Assembly: GCA_002049455.2 (NCBI GenBank)
Contig: KV918794.1
Coordinates: 310,001 to 374,000 of the forward strand
Origin: Porphyra umbilicalis
Taxonomy: Eukaryota; Rhodophyta; Bangiophyceae; Bangiales; Bangiaceae
Reading direction: 5' to 3'
DNA: 64,000 bases
The notes beneath the pieces are model-generated. The model did no database searches. It had not been told where the DNA came from and saw only the letters and a program-made list of their open reading frames with translations. Made by a program: the position numbers and the translations under genes. Of this stretch, positions 21,430-31,776 are shown piece after piece (the first letter of the stretch is position 1; the number at the start of each line of letters is the position of its first letter).

Positions 21430-22125
21430 TGTACTGGCCAAACTCCGAAACCTTCGGAAAAACGCGGCCGCGTGACAGCACAGGACGTGCGTCTTGGAAT
21501 TTACACTGAACCATTCAAACCCGGCCTTCCACCCATCCACGAAAGCGGCAGCGTCGGTCCCAAACTGGGCAATCTCATCATCACCAACTGTGTCAGCGCG
21601 ATTGAGAATGGGCAGCGGCCCGCATGCGTGCCGCCATGCCACCGCGTCGGGTCCCGGGGCGGTGCCGTCCATCAAATCAGCCACAAGCCCCAGATTGCGA
21701 CAAATAAGATGGCACGGATGCTCTTCAAACGGCCCACCGAGTTAGGGGCCGGGGGACACGCCGGCTTTGTGTCACAAAATCGCACCCATGGAAGTGTAGA
21801 AGGCCAGTGCACCGGTTCCCCCCAGAGAGAACTTAATGGCTTCCATGGCAAGCTCCAGTAGGGCTATTGTGATACCCAGCGTCAGATGGAGAGGCCTGAG
21901 AGTAATATTCATGGCTGCAATCACCATGATAGGGCGCCAATCGAATGGCAGGTGACGTCGCAAGGCCCTAGGACGTGCGAGCGACCAATAAGGGCCTGCC
22001 GCGTATCTAGCGCACATGCGCAACGCGTGTGCGACGTCGCGTGGCTGACCCGCGCAGCGGCTGGCGTCTGTGATGCATCCTAAATGATTGACCATCGCGG
22101 CACTTTTGGCAGTTGGTCGTGCCAC
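21430..22125 (-). pseudogene. Antisense relic of a mobile-element-type protein, family unknown
   Basis: Minus-strand coding sense covers this stretch. It includes a hydrophobic segment of the form PLHLTLGITIALLEL and, further on, KTHVLCCHAAAFFRRFRSL, the kind of motifs seen in large repeated protein families of mobile origin. It is broken and begins directly where the Gypsy reverse transcriptase stops, so it marks either an insertion or a deletion junction. I cannot name the family. It is treated as a fossil. Confidence 0.35.
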
Positions 22126-23111
22126 TGCTGTGTATCACAAACAGGACGTTTCACCACAACCCCCCGAGTGGCCCGCAAAAACGGTCATCTATTTATAGTC
22201 TCCCGTCACTATGCGGTGCAAGCCTCGCCCCGGACTTGGAAGCCATTGACGAGCAGCTCCTCATTACGAGCAGCTCCTCATTATCAGCTAAGGATACAGC
22301 CAAGATTGCCTCCAGTGCTGTTTAGTCATCTGTCTGGCTGTGGAACACCCCCAGCACAATTGAGTCGCCAACGCTGGCAGGGTGGCGCTGGTTGACTGTT
22401 CCTAGAAAGGCCTTCACCGTGCTTGTCGAGCCCCCCTTGTCCATGCCAAAGCATGATTGGACGGGGGGCTTCGAGGGATATTGTAGCATATCTTCGCCCG
22501 CCAATTGACAAAATGCCACCGGTAGCCCCCTTGACCGGCCAAAGCCCACGTACTGTGCGAATTGGCCTGTGGCATGCCCTTCGGGCGGGTACTTCCGCAT
22601 TGTTCATCTTCTTTGTTTGTTTGCTTGCCTATCTTATCTGTCTGCCGGCACTCATTTCGATCGCTTGTGATCGGACGGTCGATCGACCAGTGCCCTCGTT
22701 TGTACTAAAGCACCATGGGTCCGGGATCGCCGTCGTGGGCCCCACCCGGCTCCCCATTGGATGCCCTTCAACGAAAGGTCCTTCTTCCTCGCCACGACGG
22801 CGATAGAACTCGCTTTATTGCTTGGCTACGGTCGGTCTCAATACACTGGTACTTGAACCAACGGTATTATATATTACCACAATTGGTGGAGCAGCAGAGG
22901 ATACCATCGCCTTTATCGTGCCTCGCGGCGCGGTGTTCCCGAGAACTTTCTCGTTGCCTCGTGGCATTGTGACGGTGTCGATACGGTCGTTTGGCGCGCG
23001 GGGCGTTAGCCATCGACTTGTGGGCGTGGTGCCGGGGGCATCACGGTTGTGATCTTCGAAGTTGGTGCGCGGGGCCTCTGCCAAGTCCGAACACTTTGTT
23101 CAGTTCCCAGT
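22126..23111. other. Non-coding stretch ahead of the second Gypsy gag
   Basis: Lower GC than the surroundings, and no conserved frame. A short tandem duplication (GAGCAGCTCCTCATTA, about 22251-22284) is present. TGGTGGAGCAGC at 22884 follows a TA-rich stretch and could be a primer-binding-site-like motif of the retroelement downstream; this is weak. Confidence 0.3.
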
Positions 23112-24430
23112 ATGTCTTCCGGTGGAGCCGGCGGCAATCGGCGAGCCAGAGGCGGCAAGCTGCCAGCTGGCTACCGGCCGCCGGGCGGGGTACAAGGCAC
23201 TCCAGCCGCCTCCAACGCCCCAACGGACGGTGCTCCTACTCCTTCCATCCCTGCGGACCAAGTCGCCTCCGGGCAGATGCAGGTTGTGGAGAGCCTGAAG
23301 GCGGCCGTTGAATCACTTCAACGACGCCTGACGGCCCAAGAACAGACAAACGAGTCTCTGGCGCAAGCCAACGACACGTTGGTCGACGACGTCGAGGCCC
23401 TGCGCAAGGTCTCCCACGAGGAGAAACGCCGGGTGGCTAAGTCTCGCTGTCAGTCGGGCGACAAGACCAAGATCTTCAAGAAAACAAGTAAGGTGACAAG
23501 AGGCAAGTCCGTCCGCAAGGACGATCCGGCTAACGCCGTGCCTTCCTCATCTTCGGATCATTCTGCCTCTTGGTCGAACCCGACGTCGTCGGACAACGAC
23601 AACCCGAACGCGACGGACACGTCCTCTTCGGACGATGGCGACGGGCCGCCAGGCCCGCCGTCGCCCCCAAGTGGGTCTTCGCCGAGCGACAGCTCAAGCG
23701 AGTCGGACGCAACAGCGCGCAAGCGCTCAGCGACCGCCACCAAACGGAAGGAGCGACTTGAGAAAGCCGACAGGATCAAAGTGATCCGCCCGGCTAATAG
23801 CCGCTTCAAAACCCTCCTGGACTACAGGACGTACTTCCTCATCCGTCGTCAACTGAAGTACACACCTAAGGAGGCACAACGGTCGCACCGTCTCAACAAA
23901 CGTTTAGACGGAGCGTTCCGCGGGTAACAGCCGTTCAGGAGAGCCCTGCCCTTGGGCATCTCCAAGTTCTTGACAACCTTCCGCCGCGCGTGCGGCGCGG
24001 CTGGGCTGACTCACGGTCAAGCCCTTCCGCTCATGGTCTTCCGACTAGCCGGAAACGCCAAGATGGCCTTTTCCGGCGCGCTGAACAGCACTCTCGGACT
24101 TAAGCGTTATGCCATCCGTATATACGGAGATGCCGTCAACTGGCTCCTCTCGAAGTACGCGACGCACGCAACTATGGCTCACGCCTACCAAGACATCATT
24201 ACGATGAAGCAACAAGACAACGAGGCGCCCACGGCCTTTGGTCACCGCGTGGAGACGCAATGCCATCTTCTGAACGGCTTCTTCAACATCCACGACGTTA
24301 AGGATATCTTCTTAACGGATCTTTCGGACCTCGTGCAAGCGCACGTTCGGGTCTTGAATGACCAATTCCCGGATCAAACTCTAACAGAGACGGTTGCTAC
24401 GACCCAGTTGTGCTCGGACGGCACCAACAA
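23112..24430 (+). mobile_element. Second Ty3/Gypsy-type gag fragment, broken
   Basis: This is a gag-like region in the same order as the copy at 18.3-19.9 kb: a coiled-coil-like N-terminus, a Ser/Asp-rich linker, a basic segment with a LLDYRTYFLIR motif (compare VLDYRSYRLRN in the first copy), then a capsid-like domain with DAVNWLLSKYATH (compare AAVNWLLSTYAEP). The two copies are clearly related but far apart, so they are different families rather than recent duplicates. It is a fossil with at least one frame break, and no pol is present; CACTA-type transposase DNA adjoins directly on the right. Confidence 0.7.
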
Positions 24431-24460
24431 GCTACGCTTGCAGCTCAAGATGACCCGATG

Positions 24461-25744
24461 CACCTATTTTTGTGCAATGTCGTCCCGCGGCTGTGCGAGT
24501 TGTTTGCAGAAGAGAATGACAAGCTCGGGGATGAACAGCCCTGGGTGATTCCTAAGGTCACACGTGAGGCGATCGGCCGAGAGATCAAGGCGGGCCGCAA
24601 GACCGTGCCCCTCAGCAAAGCACGCTCTTTGCGTGATATCACCAAGCATTCGGGCTCATACCAAGCGGTCGATTGGCTGTACTTCCTCCTGAGCACCGGC
24701 GAAGTCGTCCTGGCAGATCGAATTCCTGAGGAAGTTTTCAAGATGTTTATGCACCTGTGTTAGGCCGGCCGACTTATATTCAAGCCAGTTTTCATCACGA
24801 AAGCCGAACTACGCCAGGCGGAAAAGCTTATCAAGCGCTTTTGCCACGCCTTTTACACGTATGCCTACGCCGGGAAGGAGGAGCGGCTTTGGGTATGCCG
24901 ACCAACGGTAGTAGCCCTGCTCGATGTCACTACCAACCTTTGATCGTGTGGCCCTGCCTGGTCGTTTTGGCAGTTTCCGGCGGAGCGCCGCCTGGGCACT
25001 CTGTCTCGACTCCTTCGGTCACGGCGTTTTCCGTACGCGGCACTGACGACTGCGGTTTCGGCCAAGTATTCCGCAGAGTTGGTCACAAGCTTCGCCGAGG
25101 CGCAGGTGCCGGACGCGTGGTCGGATGCAACGGTCAAGCCTGTGCAGCGCGAAATTCAAGATCCCACCGGCACGTTTTGGCTTTCAAAGGAGCCCAAAGT
25201 GGATCATCTCCCTCCATCCCGAGCTGCGGCTGCTCTGATTGGCCAGAAGCTGTCAAGCATGCAAGCAGTCCTGGCGCTGGAGTTCGCATGCCATGTGCCA
25301 CAAACGATATTTACCAAGAAGTACTTCCGCATGCGGCTCGCAAATGGCCAAATTGCTGGGACCGTGTCGTCATCGGAGGAGCCAGGCGAGCGCCGGCGAG
25401 GCCACCTGGTGCGCGTGCCCTCGCACGTGCGACAGGCGGGGAGGCGGGGCCGAGGAGAGGTACGCGCTGCGGTCAACGTTGACGGGGCCGTGCACCACTT
25501 CGCGGTCGTCCTGATCGATGGCAGGCCTACGGAGTTTGCATTTACTGAGTGCGTCCAGTCCTCGGCAAACCGGGACGGCGTGCCAGGGCTCCCTCAGAAG
25601 CGGTGCGACAGGGAGTGTTTTACGAGTCTGGGGGGTCGAATGCGCTACGTTAATGCGATGGTGATTGACGCTGTCGTGGGGACTCTGTTTGTGAGAGCGA
25701 GGCTCGTTGTGACGTATTCTCGGGCAGTATTTAGTGCCGAGTAA
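24461..25744 (+). pseudogene. CACTA/EnSpm (Tnp2-type) transposase C-terminal pseudogene
   Basis: One plus frame carries the C-terminal half of a Tnp2-family transposase to its natural stop at 25742-25744: ARSLRDITKHSGSYQAVDWL, then EEVFKMFMHLC, a helix (KLIKRFCHAFYTYAYAGKEE), the DUF4218-like core (SCGPAWSFWQFPAERRLGTL, SRRFPYAALTTAV), and the late domain ending VIDAVVGTLFVRARLVV. Two in-frame stops break it, a TAG at 24761 and a TGA at 24941. The TGA stands where the family usually has Arg (RCGP), so CGA to TGA by cytosine deamination would explain it. The N-terminal catalytic half is absent. Relatives are common in fungi, plants and algae. Confidence 0.65.
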
Positions 25745-26389
25745 ACACTGTTTGTTCTTCTCGCCTCTGTCGAGTATTGCTCTCCTTCCATGTCACTGTA
25801 TTTTTCATACTCACATTTAGCGACGGGAAGGGTCAAGCACGAGGGAGCTGGCAGGAATGTGTCCGTGCATTGTTGGCCGTGGTGGGGCGCGAAGAGCCGG
25901 AGTTGAGAAGCCGCAGCAGTGAGGTGTGCAATTGATTTCGACTTTGATCCACTTGTGCAAGAATAATTGTATTTTGTTAACTCCTCCTTTCCACTTTTGT
26001 TGGTGTCAAGACGCTGGCCGTCGCCGGTGCCACGCCGTTGCTGTCCCTGGCATCACGCCGTCGCCGGTGTCATGCCGTCTTCGCCTGTCTGGCAGTATGT
26101 TGCTACACGTGTGGGAGCTGCGTCGATGATCAAGTCTCCCCGCTCTCTCCCCCCCCCACCACCTGCCATGCCCCCACGTTGACTACCGCGTTCAGATCCA
26201 GCTACAGGGAGAAGTAGGCACATTGGTATGTTTGGATTGACGCGTTATGATGTGTGTGCTTTTGGCTGTGTGTGGCACGGAGGCTGTTCCTTTCCCATTT
26301 TGTCCTCCGTGCTGTATCTTTTTGTGCAGTACCTGACCTTCTTTCGGATCGCCTTTGAGCCGTTTTACCCACTATCCGGCTGCGCAGAC
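25745..26389. other. Gap with short CGCCGT-rich repeats
   Basis: No gene seen. Near 26.0-26.1 kb there are repeats of a GGCATCACGCCGTCGCCGGTG-like word, most readily seen as CACGCCGTCGCCGGTGTCA. The rest is of mid GC. Confidence 0.4.
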
Positions 26390-27130
26390 ATGGCTTGCAT
26401 GGCCGCCGCGGCACAGGTGGCAGCTTCTCTTGGGGGCCCTGCCGGGGGTACCCCTACCAGTGGTCGAGACACCCCCCTTCCCTTCCCCCCCCCGCCGCCG
26501 TCGACGACCGGATCGCCGGAGCCCCCATCCCCCCCCCGATCTACTAGTCACCCCTCTGCACCCTCCCCCTCGCCCCACCCCCGTCGTCGGCGCCGTTCCA
26601 CGGGGCGCCGTGGTGGACCCAGCGTCAGTCGCTGCACAAATGAGCGGGGCGGCCTCTTCATGGAAGGTGATCGGTCGGTGGCCCCCCCCAAGGGGGTCAT
26701 AGCCAAGACTAACGTGTTTGCCGAAGACGGAGGTGGCCTCGGGCTCGACAAGGGCGACCAACAACACATTAAGAAGGCCGTTGCATTCGCTATCAAGCAC
26801 ATCCTGGGCGGGGTCGAGCCATTTTGTGACCATGACGAGGCGAAGCTGCGGAGCGCCGTTGAGTTTATAGAGGAGCGGGAGCCACGCCTGTCGGTGTGTG
26901 AGTCGGGCTCGGGGGAATGTGCTCTCCTGTCGCGCGCGCTGGACAATCGTCGTCCTCGGAAGCGGCAGGGGGGGGTCGCACCCGCGGCGGGTGCCGTGCA
27001 AGCGGCCGCAGCAGTGGGTGCCGGGGACGGCGCCGGGACGGGGGGTGGCGGCGCCCTCCCCTCACGAGGGACGGCGGAGGAGCAGCTCGTGCAGATGCAG
27101 CGGGACTATTTCTCACGGCTTGAGGGGTGA
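26390..27130 (+). CDS. Hypothetical protein, Pro/Ser-rich N-terminus and Gly/Ala-rich C-terminus
   Basis: From ATG 26390 the product has 246 residues; the frame also has an ATG at 26228, but the added part is low-GC and looks untranslated. Residues ~25-80 are Pro/Ser/Arg-rich. A compact middle section (DKGDQQHIKKAVAFAIKHIL ... HDEAKLRSAVEFIEEREPRL) could fold as helices, and the C-terminus is Gly/Ala-rich with a final helix (EEQLVQMQRDYFSRLEG). I do not recognise it. It lies between retroelement relics and a DNA transposon, so a mobile-element origin is possible. Confidence 0.4.
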   Translation: MACMAAAAQVAASLGGPAGGTPTSGRDTPLPFPPPPPSTTGSPEPPSPPRSTSHPSAPSPSPHPRRRRRSTGRRGGPSVSRCTNERGGLFMEGDRSVAPPKGVIAKTNVFAEDGGGLGLDKGDQQHIKKAVAFAIKHILGGVEPFCDHDEAKLRSAVEFIEEREPRLSVCESGSGECALLSRALDNRRPRKRQGGVAPAAGAVQAAAAVGAGDGAGTGGGGALPSRGTAEEQLVQMQRDYFSRLEG

Positions 27131-27585
27131 GGGGTAGGTCGGTAGAAGAATAGAAAGCATGCTGCAAGAAAAAATAGCAAAGCTAGCTAGCACGCCACTA
27201 CAGTAACACGCAAAAGCACGCAGCTATGAGCTGGGTACTGCTGTAATGGCCTAGATCCCAGCAGGTCACCATTCAGCCCTCGGCTGTCCGTGAGAGCGAT
27301 TGTGAGCCAATCAAAGTGCCATCGATCCGGGTTTTATCCGGGTTCCGATCGCGGCCGAATGGGTCTATGATTGCGCCGGTGATCCGGGTTTTATCGTGCA
27401 TCTGTTCCCATAGGGCAGCGGAACCTACCGGATCGTCAAACCCCGCAGCAGCAGTCTCAAGAGCCACCGCCGCCGCTACATGCATAGCTCTGCAGCTACG
27501 GGCGTAGCCGCTACGTAGCTACTTCCGCCCGTTGCCGCAGAGCTGCCCTTTTGTTCGCCGTAGCTGTGGCTCCTCCAGACAGCTG
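27131..27585. other. Gap left of a DNA transposon
   Basis: No gene seen. GATCCGGGTTTTATC occurs twice in direct orientation (27324-27338 and 27381-27395). Confidence 0.4.
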
Positions 27586-28006
27586 CTGTGGTCTAAGGTT
27601 GCTAAACGCATCTCGGGGCGCGCTTAAGGGCGCTTTCAGGGCGCGCTTAACAGTGCGATTTCGGTGCGTAAGCGCCACGCGCCCCATATGGGAAGGGGCG
27701 CTTTTGGGGCGCAAACTGTAATTTCTGCTCAGCTAAGTATAGACATGACACTGTCAAGTGCCGGTCAACACTCGACGACCTCCGACAACGAGCAGGCTGC
27801 TGATCCAGAGCAGCTATGAACTGCTGCTGTCCCAGCCGAAGGGAGCCCTGACAATCGGCTATCAGACGTCCAAAGGAATCTTGCCGCCAACCTGTGAAGA
27901 CTGCCCTTGTATACGTGGCACGCCCACAGACGGCGCTCTGAGCGTCGGGGCCACGAATGACTGTCAGTACGAAAGAAAGCGAAGCTGCACAGTACTGCAT
28001 CGGAAG

Positions 28007-28583
28007 TAGGGTTGTTATGTGAGCCCCTATTTTGGGGGCGCTGTGCGTATTAGCGCCCTATGAGCGCCTTAACAGCGCCTACCAGCGCCCCCAGCGCCCT
28101 AAGCGCCCTCGGTAGCCCCCCATCAGATACAGCTGTAGCCCACCATGCTTTTCCAGATCGAGGAGTCGATTTCTTGTGAATAACCAGATTCAAGGAAACT
28201 TGACCTCATCTGGTCTTTCCGAAGCAGCCGATGGAGCGAGTCAAGAGGGGGGCGTATCCGCGGTGGGGATAACAGGTCATCTGGGCGGGGGGGTGCAGTT
28301 TGACAACGCCTTGCAACAACGCCTCGACAGCGTTGTTGCAAGGCGTGGTCAAACTGCACCCCCCCCCCAGATGACCTGTTTTGCAATGCTCGATTCTGAG
28401 GAGCCCTGCGAAGGCAGCATTCCGGATCGAGGCCAGCTACTGGTCAATCCTAAAACTGTTAACTAGCGCCCTAATAGCGCCCAGCAGGTGGGGGGCGCTG
28501 GGCGTAAAAGCGCCCAAATCGCGCCCTATTAGCGCCCTATCTGCGCCACTTATGAGCGCCCCAAGGCTCACATAATAACCCTA
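28007..28583. mobile_element. Nested inverted-repeat element related to its host element
   Basis: The ends are TAGGGTTGTTATGTGAGCC on the left and the complement of TAGGGTTATTATGTGAGCC on the right, one mismatch in 19. AGCGCCCTA-type words are dense just inside both ends. The terminal TAGGGTT matches the ends of the enclosing element, so the two belong to one family or share a transposase. The flanking 8 bases on each side do not match, so no target duplication is proved. Confidence 0.65.
28271..28380. repeat. Near-perfect long hairpin, arms about 50 bp
   Basis: The arms 28271-28321 and 28330-28380 pair from AACAGGTCATCTGG outward through a G/C run, GTGCAGTTTGA and CGCCTTGCAACAACG, leaving a loop of about 8-10 bases. 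The G run and its C partner differ in length, as does a short GGTC/GAC step. It sits at the centre of the nested element and would form a strong cruciform or RNA stem. Confidence 0.85.
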
Positions 28584-30232
28584 CACAGCGTTTTGTCCCC
28601 GATTCCTTAAAACTGAGAACTGCCAGATTCGAACACGCCCACCGACGGTTCGCAGAACTGTCGCACATTGATCATGCGATCAAATTATGCCCACTTTTTG
28701 TTGATCTTGGAGACAGAGCCCGCAGTGGAGTTCAGAAGTGCTCGAAGACCATCTGCACCGATATTCAGTGGGTATCATCCTCACACCAGCACCTGCAGAT
28801 TCGGCAATTGTCCGGCGAAGTTGCTGCCCCATGCTCATGAAGGATCATTCCGATTCGCTGGTTCTGATCGTTCTGCGTATCGTGCTGAGAACTGTCCTGA
28901 AGTGAGAGTAAGATCATCCTGAGGATCGTGCTCAGGACTGTCCTGGCGTCGGAGTACAATCGTCCTGGGGACAGTCGTCATAGATTGAGTGAACGAGTGC
29001 GCAGGATTGATCTAGATTTTTGCCTCAAGGACTCGATCGTAGATGATAGCCTGGACTACTTCGAGTGACGTCGTGAGGAGGGTCTGCCGAAACCGATCAG
29101 AGAGCAAGACCTGCCCATAGAGCGTCGCTCCTGGGCCACGAAACGTGTGCAGAGGGAGCCTCAGTGTGACTTGGTAGTCGTGCGACCGACACGCTGTTTC
29201 CCGGCGCAGAGGGGATGAGAACTGGGTAAACATGCGTCGGCTCGCACATCGAGAATACCGTGAAGTCCCGGATGCACCCAGTCCCGATTGATCAATGATT
29301 GGGTCTGCTTCACGCGCAGTAAATTCGTTCTCAGCTCAGTGGCAATCTCGTCCCCTGTCGTCCTAACACTGCACGTCCCGAACTCGCAATCCCCCGGTTC
29401 AATGCGTATCAGAAGCACTCGCACCAGACACTGAAGCGCATGAGTAATATGTCAGATTCCACGATGGGCATTGGTCTGAACGGAGAGAGTGTCAAAAGGT
29501 TTTTGTTCACACTGTTCACGGAATAGGCAGACACTTTGTTTGCAGAAGAGGCAGTCAGACTATCAGTTGAACACGTCCTCAAATTTTTTTCGAATGACAG
29601 TCCCCGAGGTGATCTCTGGGTCAGGATGTCACTGCTTCTGGAACGATCCCAGAGTCAGTCCTGAAGATGATCCGTTGAACGAGTCCAGAACTGTAGTGAT
29701 GAACTGCCGAATCACAGAGGTCACTCGAGAATGAGGCAATCTGAAATGTAGGATTTTCGCTGATCCACGGAACTGATGTGCACATGATCCTACGAATCAT
29801 GCTGAGGCCATCTCACAGGAACTTTGCATGGCTATCTCAAAACATTCTTTCGCGTCTACTCGTTATAGATTTACAAGCCGGCAAGTTTAGAACTATCCCG
29901 GCGATGAAATACCGACCCGCAGTGTAATCGGAAGGATGAGGGATCGATCCCCAACCGCTCGGGAATGCAAATAGGGTAGTTTATCGTCGAACTTCGGCCG
30001 TGGAACATAGTTCCAAGCGCAACTCTCTCTTACATGTTACTTGAGAGAGCAGCCACGGGCACCACTTCTGTACTTCTCTTTTTTGAGTGCGTGATTCATA
30101 CTGAATTCATATGGGCGCTTCAGGCGCTTCGGGACTCTTTTTGGTGCGTTTAGGGCGCTTTCGGGCGCTTACCGGGGCTGGATGACACCGCGCCCCTGAA
30201 ATCGGGGCGCGTTTAGCAACCCTACTGTGGTC

Positions 30233-31776
30233 ATTGACCTCGCGTCAGCCGAGAAATTCTCTGTAATTACTATAGCTAAGACCTTGCTGCCAACGCGACA
30301 CGTGTGACCGGGGGGGGCCTTGACATTTACTGACCATCGCTCAAGCTCTTCCTGCACGACCCGTCCTGCTGCCGCTCACTGTCGCTCTCGCCCGCGGCAT
30401 GCTCTTCCTCTCTGTTGTGCGTCAGGCCCATTGCTCGGCCTCGCTCGGCTGGAGCGGCTGCCCCTGAGAGCACCGGCCCCCGTGGTGGGAGGCGAAGAGC
30501 ACCTAAAATTTCAGGTGGCTCTGCATGCCCTCGCCCGCGGCGGAGAACGCAATGACCGCTTGGCCCGTAGCGGCCGCCGCCACGGCCGGCGTTGCTGGGC
30601 GGCGCCTCGGCGCTGCGGTGGTCTCGTGAGCACGGTTTCTCCACCCCTCCCAGACGCCTCCCATCCTTCCTCCTTGACGGCTGCCCGCTGGTGCGTGCCG
30701 CGCATTTTTCCCGGCGTCCTCTCCTGCTCCCTCTCCTTTCCTCTCGTTCCCTTGCCTTGTAGGGCAGGGTGCCCCCCCCCCCCCCCCCCCCTGCTCCAGC
30801 ATGTGGGACGTGGCTCTTTTGAGCGGAGTGGCTGCTGTTTGGCCGGTGGTTGTGACGGCGGCTTGCCGGCTGCGGCGCCGTCGCGTTGACCCTGTCCTTT
30901 TGCGGGCGTAGGCGCGGCGTCACAGGCCACGCACGGACCGACGGCGCTCTTGCTCTGCCGCGTTGCCAGTATCTGCGATTGTTTTTTTCCGCCACTCAAG
31001 TGTGGGGGCTGCCATCCGCGCGTGGGTGGGACGGGGGAGGGCGGGGGAGGTGGTGGCGGAACGCTGCCGTAGCGCGGGGAGCGGGGGGCTCCTCTGCAGG
31101 GGTCGAGACAGAGAGCTCGACCGCTTCACCCACTGTTTCTTTCTTTTGTGCCGACCGCAACCCGCAGTACCCTCTTCGATACCTGGGTGGTGCCCCTAGC
31201 CACGGGGCTCTGGCACGTGGACCGTCTGTTTGCCGGCCATCTCGCACGGCACGGCGTGTGCCCTGTTGGCCTCTGTGGCTGGGCACGGCCGTGGCTGGGG
31301 ACGGTTGGCAACGGGTGAGGGGGTGAGGGGTAGAGGCGGGAAGGAATTTGGTTGCCTACAGGTTCGCCGTGGTGGGAAGCCAGACGTGCTGCCAGTGCCA
31401 GCCGTTCTTGCCTCGGTGGGCGGCGCTCTGGGGCTTGCCGCGTACGGCGTGGCTGATAGCGCCGTCCGCCGTTGGGTGACGACGTGCGTCGCGGTGGGAC
31501 CGACGCCCGCGCTGAGACGGAACGGACTGGACACCCACATCCACAGCTACCGAGCAGGCGCGCCCCCGCCGTTTGTGCCGCTGTGGCGACCGCCGGGGTA
31601 GGGCCGGCGGCGGCGGCGGTAGCTTGTGGGCGCCGCCGCCGCCTCGGGGTGTGGCTGCGGCCGCCGCGGAGCGGAAGCGTGTCGGCTCGGTGCGGCTGGC
31701 CGACAGGCGCAGCAGAGGCGGCGCCCTCGACGCCGTGGGGGGCGGCGGGCACCGCCTCCCACGGCGGACCGTTAGC
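30233..31776. other. Gap upstream of the PPP4R1-like gene
   Basis: No conserved coding sequence on either strand. It has C runs (30773-30791) and pyrimidine-rich stretches. The 3' part probably holds the promoter and 5' UTR of the HEAT-repeat gene that starts at 31777. Confidence 0.4.

Larger units (their letters stand above)
27594..30224. mobile_element. DNA transposon with TIRs and a perfect 8-bp target duplication
   Basis: The left end begins TAAGGTTGCTAAACGC, and the right end is the complement of TAGGGTTGCTAAACGC. CTGTGGTC flanks the element on both sides (27586-27593 and 30225-30232), a perfect 8-bp target-site duplication. Subterminal DNA at both ends is crowded with GGGCGC/GCGCCC words. 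Inside I find no transposase; the 2.6 kb holds a smaller related element, a long hairpin and degenerate repeats (for example CTCAGGACTGTCCTG-like words at 28.87-28.97 kb). Eight-bp duplications are typical of hAT, KDZ and P-type elements. A non-autonomous element, possibly mobilised by a KDZ enzyme, fits. Confidence 0.8.

Noticed and set aside
21427-22883. A 1.45-kb LTR from the TGTACTGG word to the TGGTGGAGCAGC word
   Set aside because: No second copy of the sequence exists in the window, and the stretch carries antisense coding sense, so LTR status is unsupported.
27195-27210. CACTACAGTA as a possible CACTA terminus
   Set aside because: No matching TAGTG end or 3-bp duplication was found at a sensible distance.
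29890-29970. tRNA-like words (GATCGATCCC and, on the other strand, GAGCGGTTGGGG)
   Set aside because: The arms do not fold into a cloverleaf, and A- and B-box spacing is wrong.
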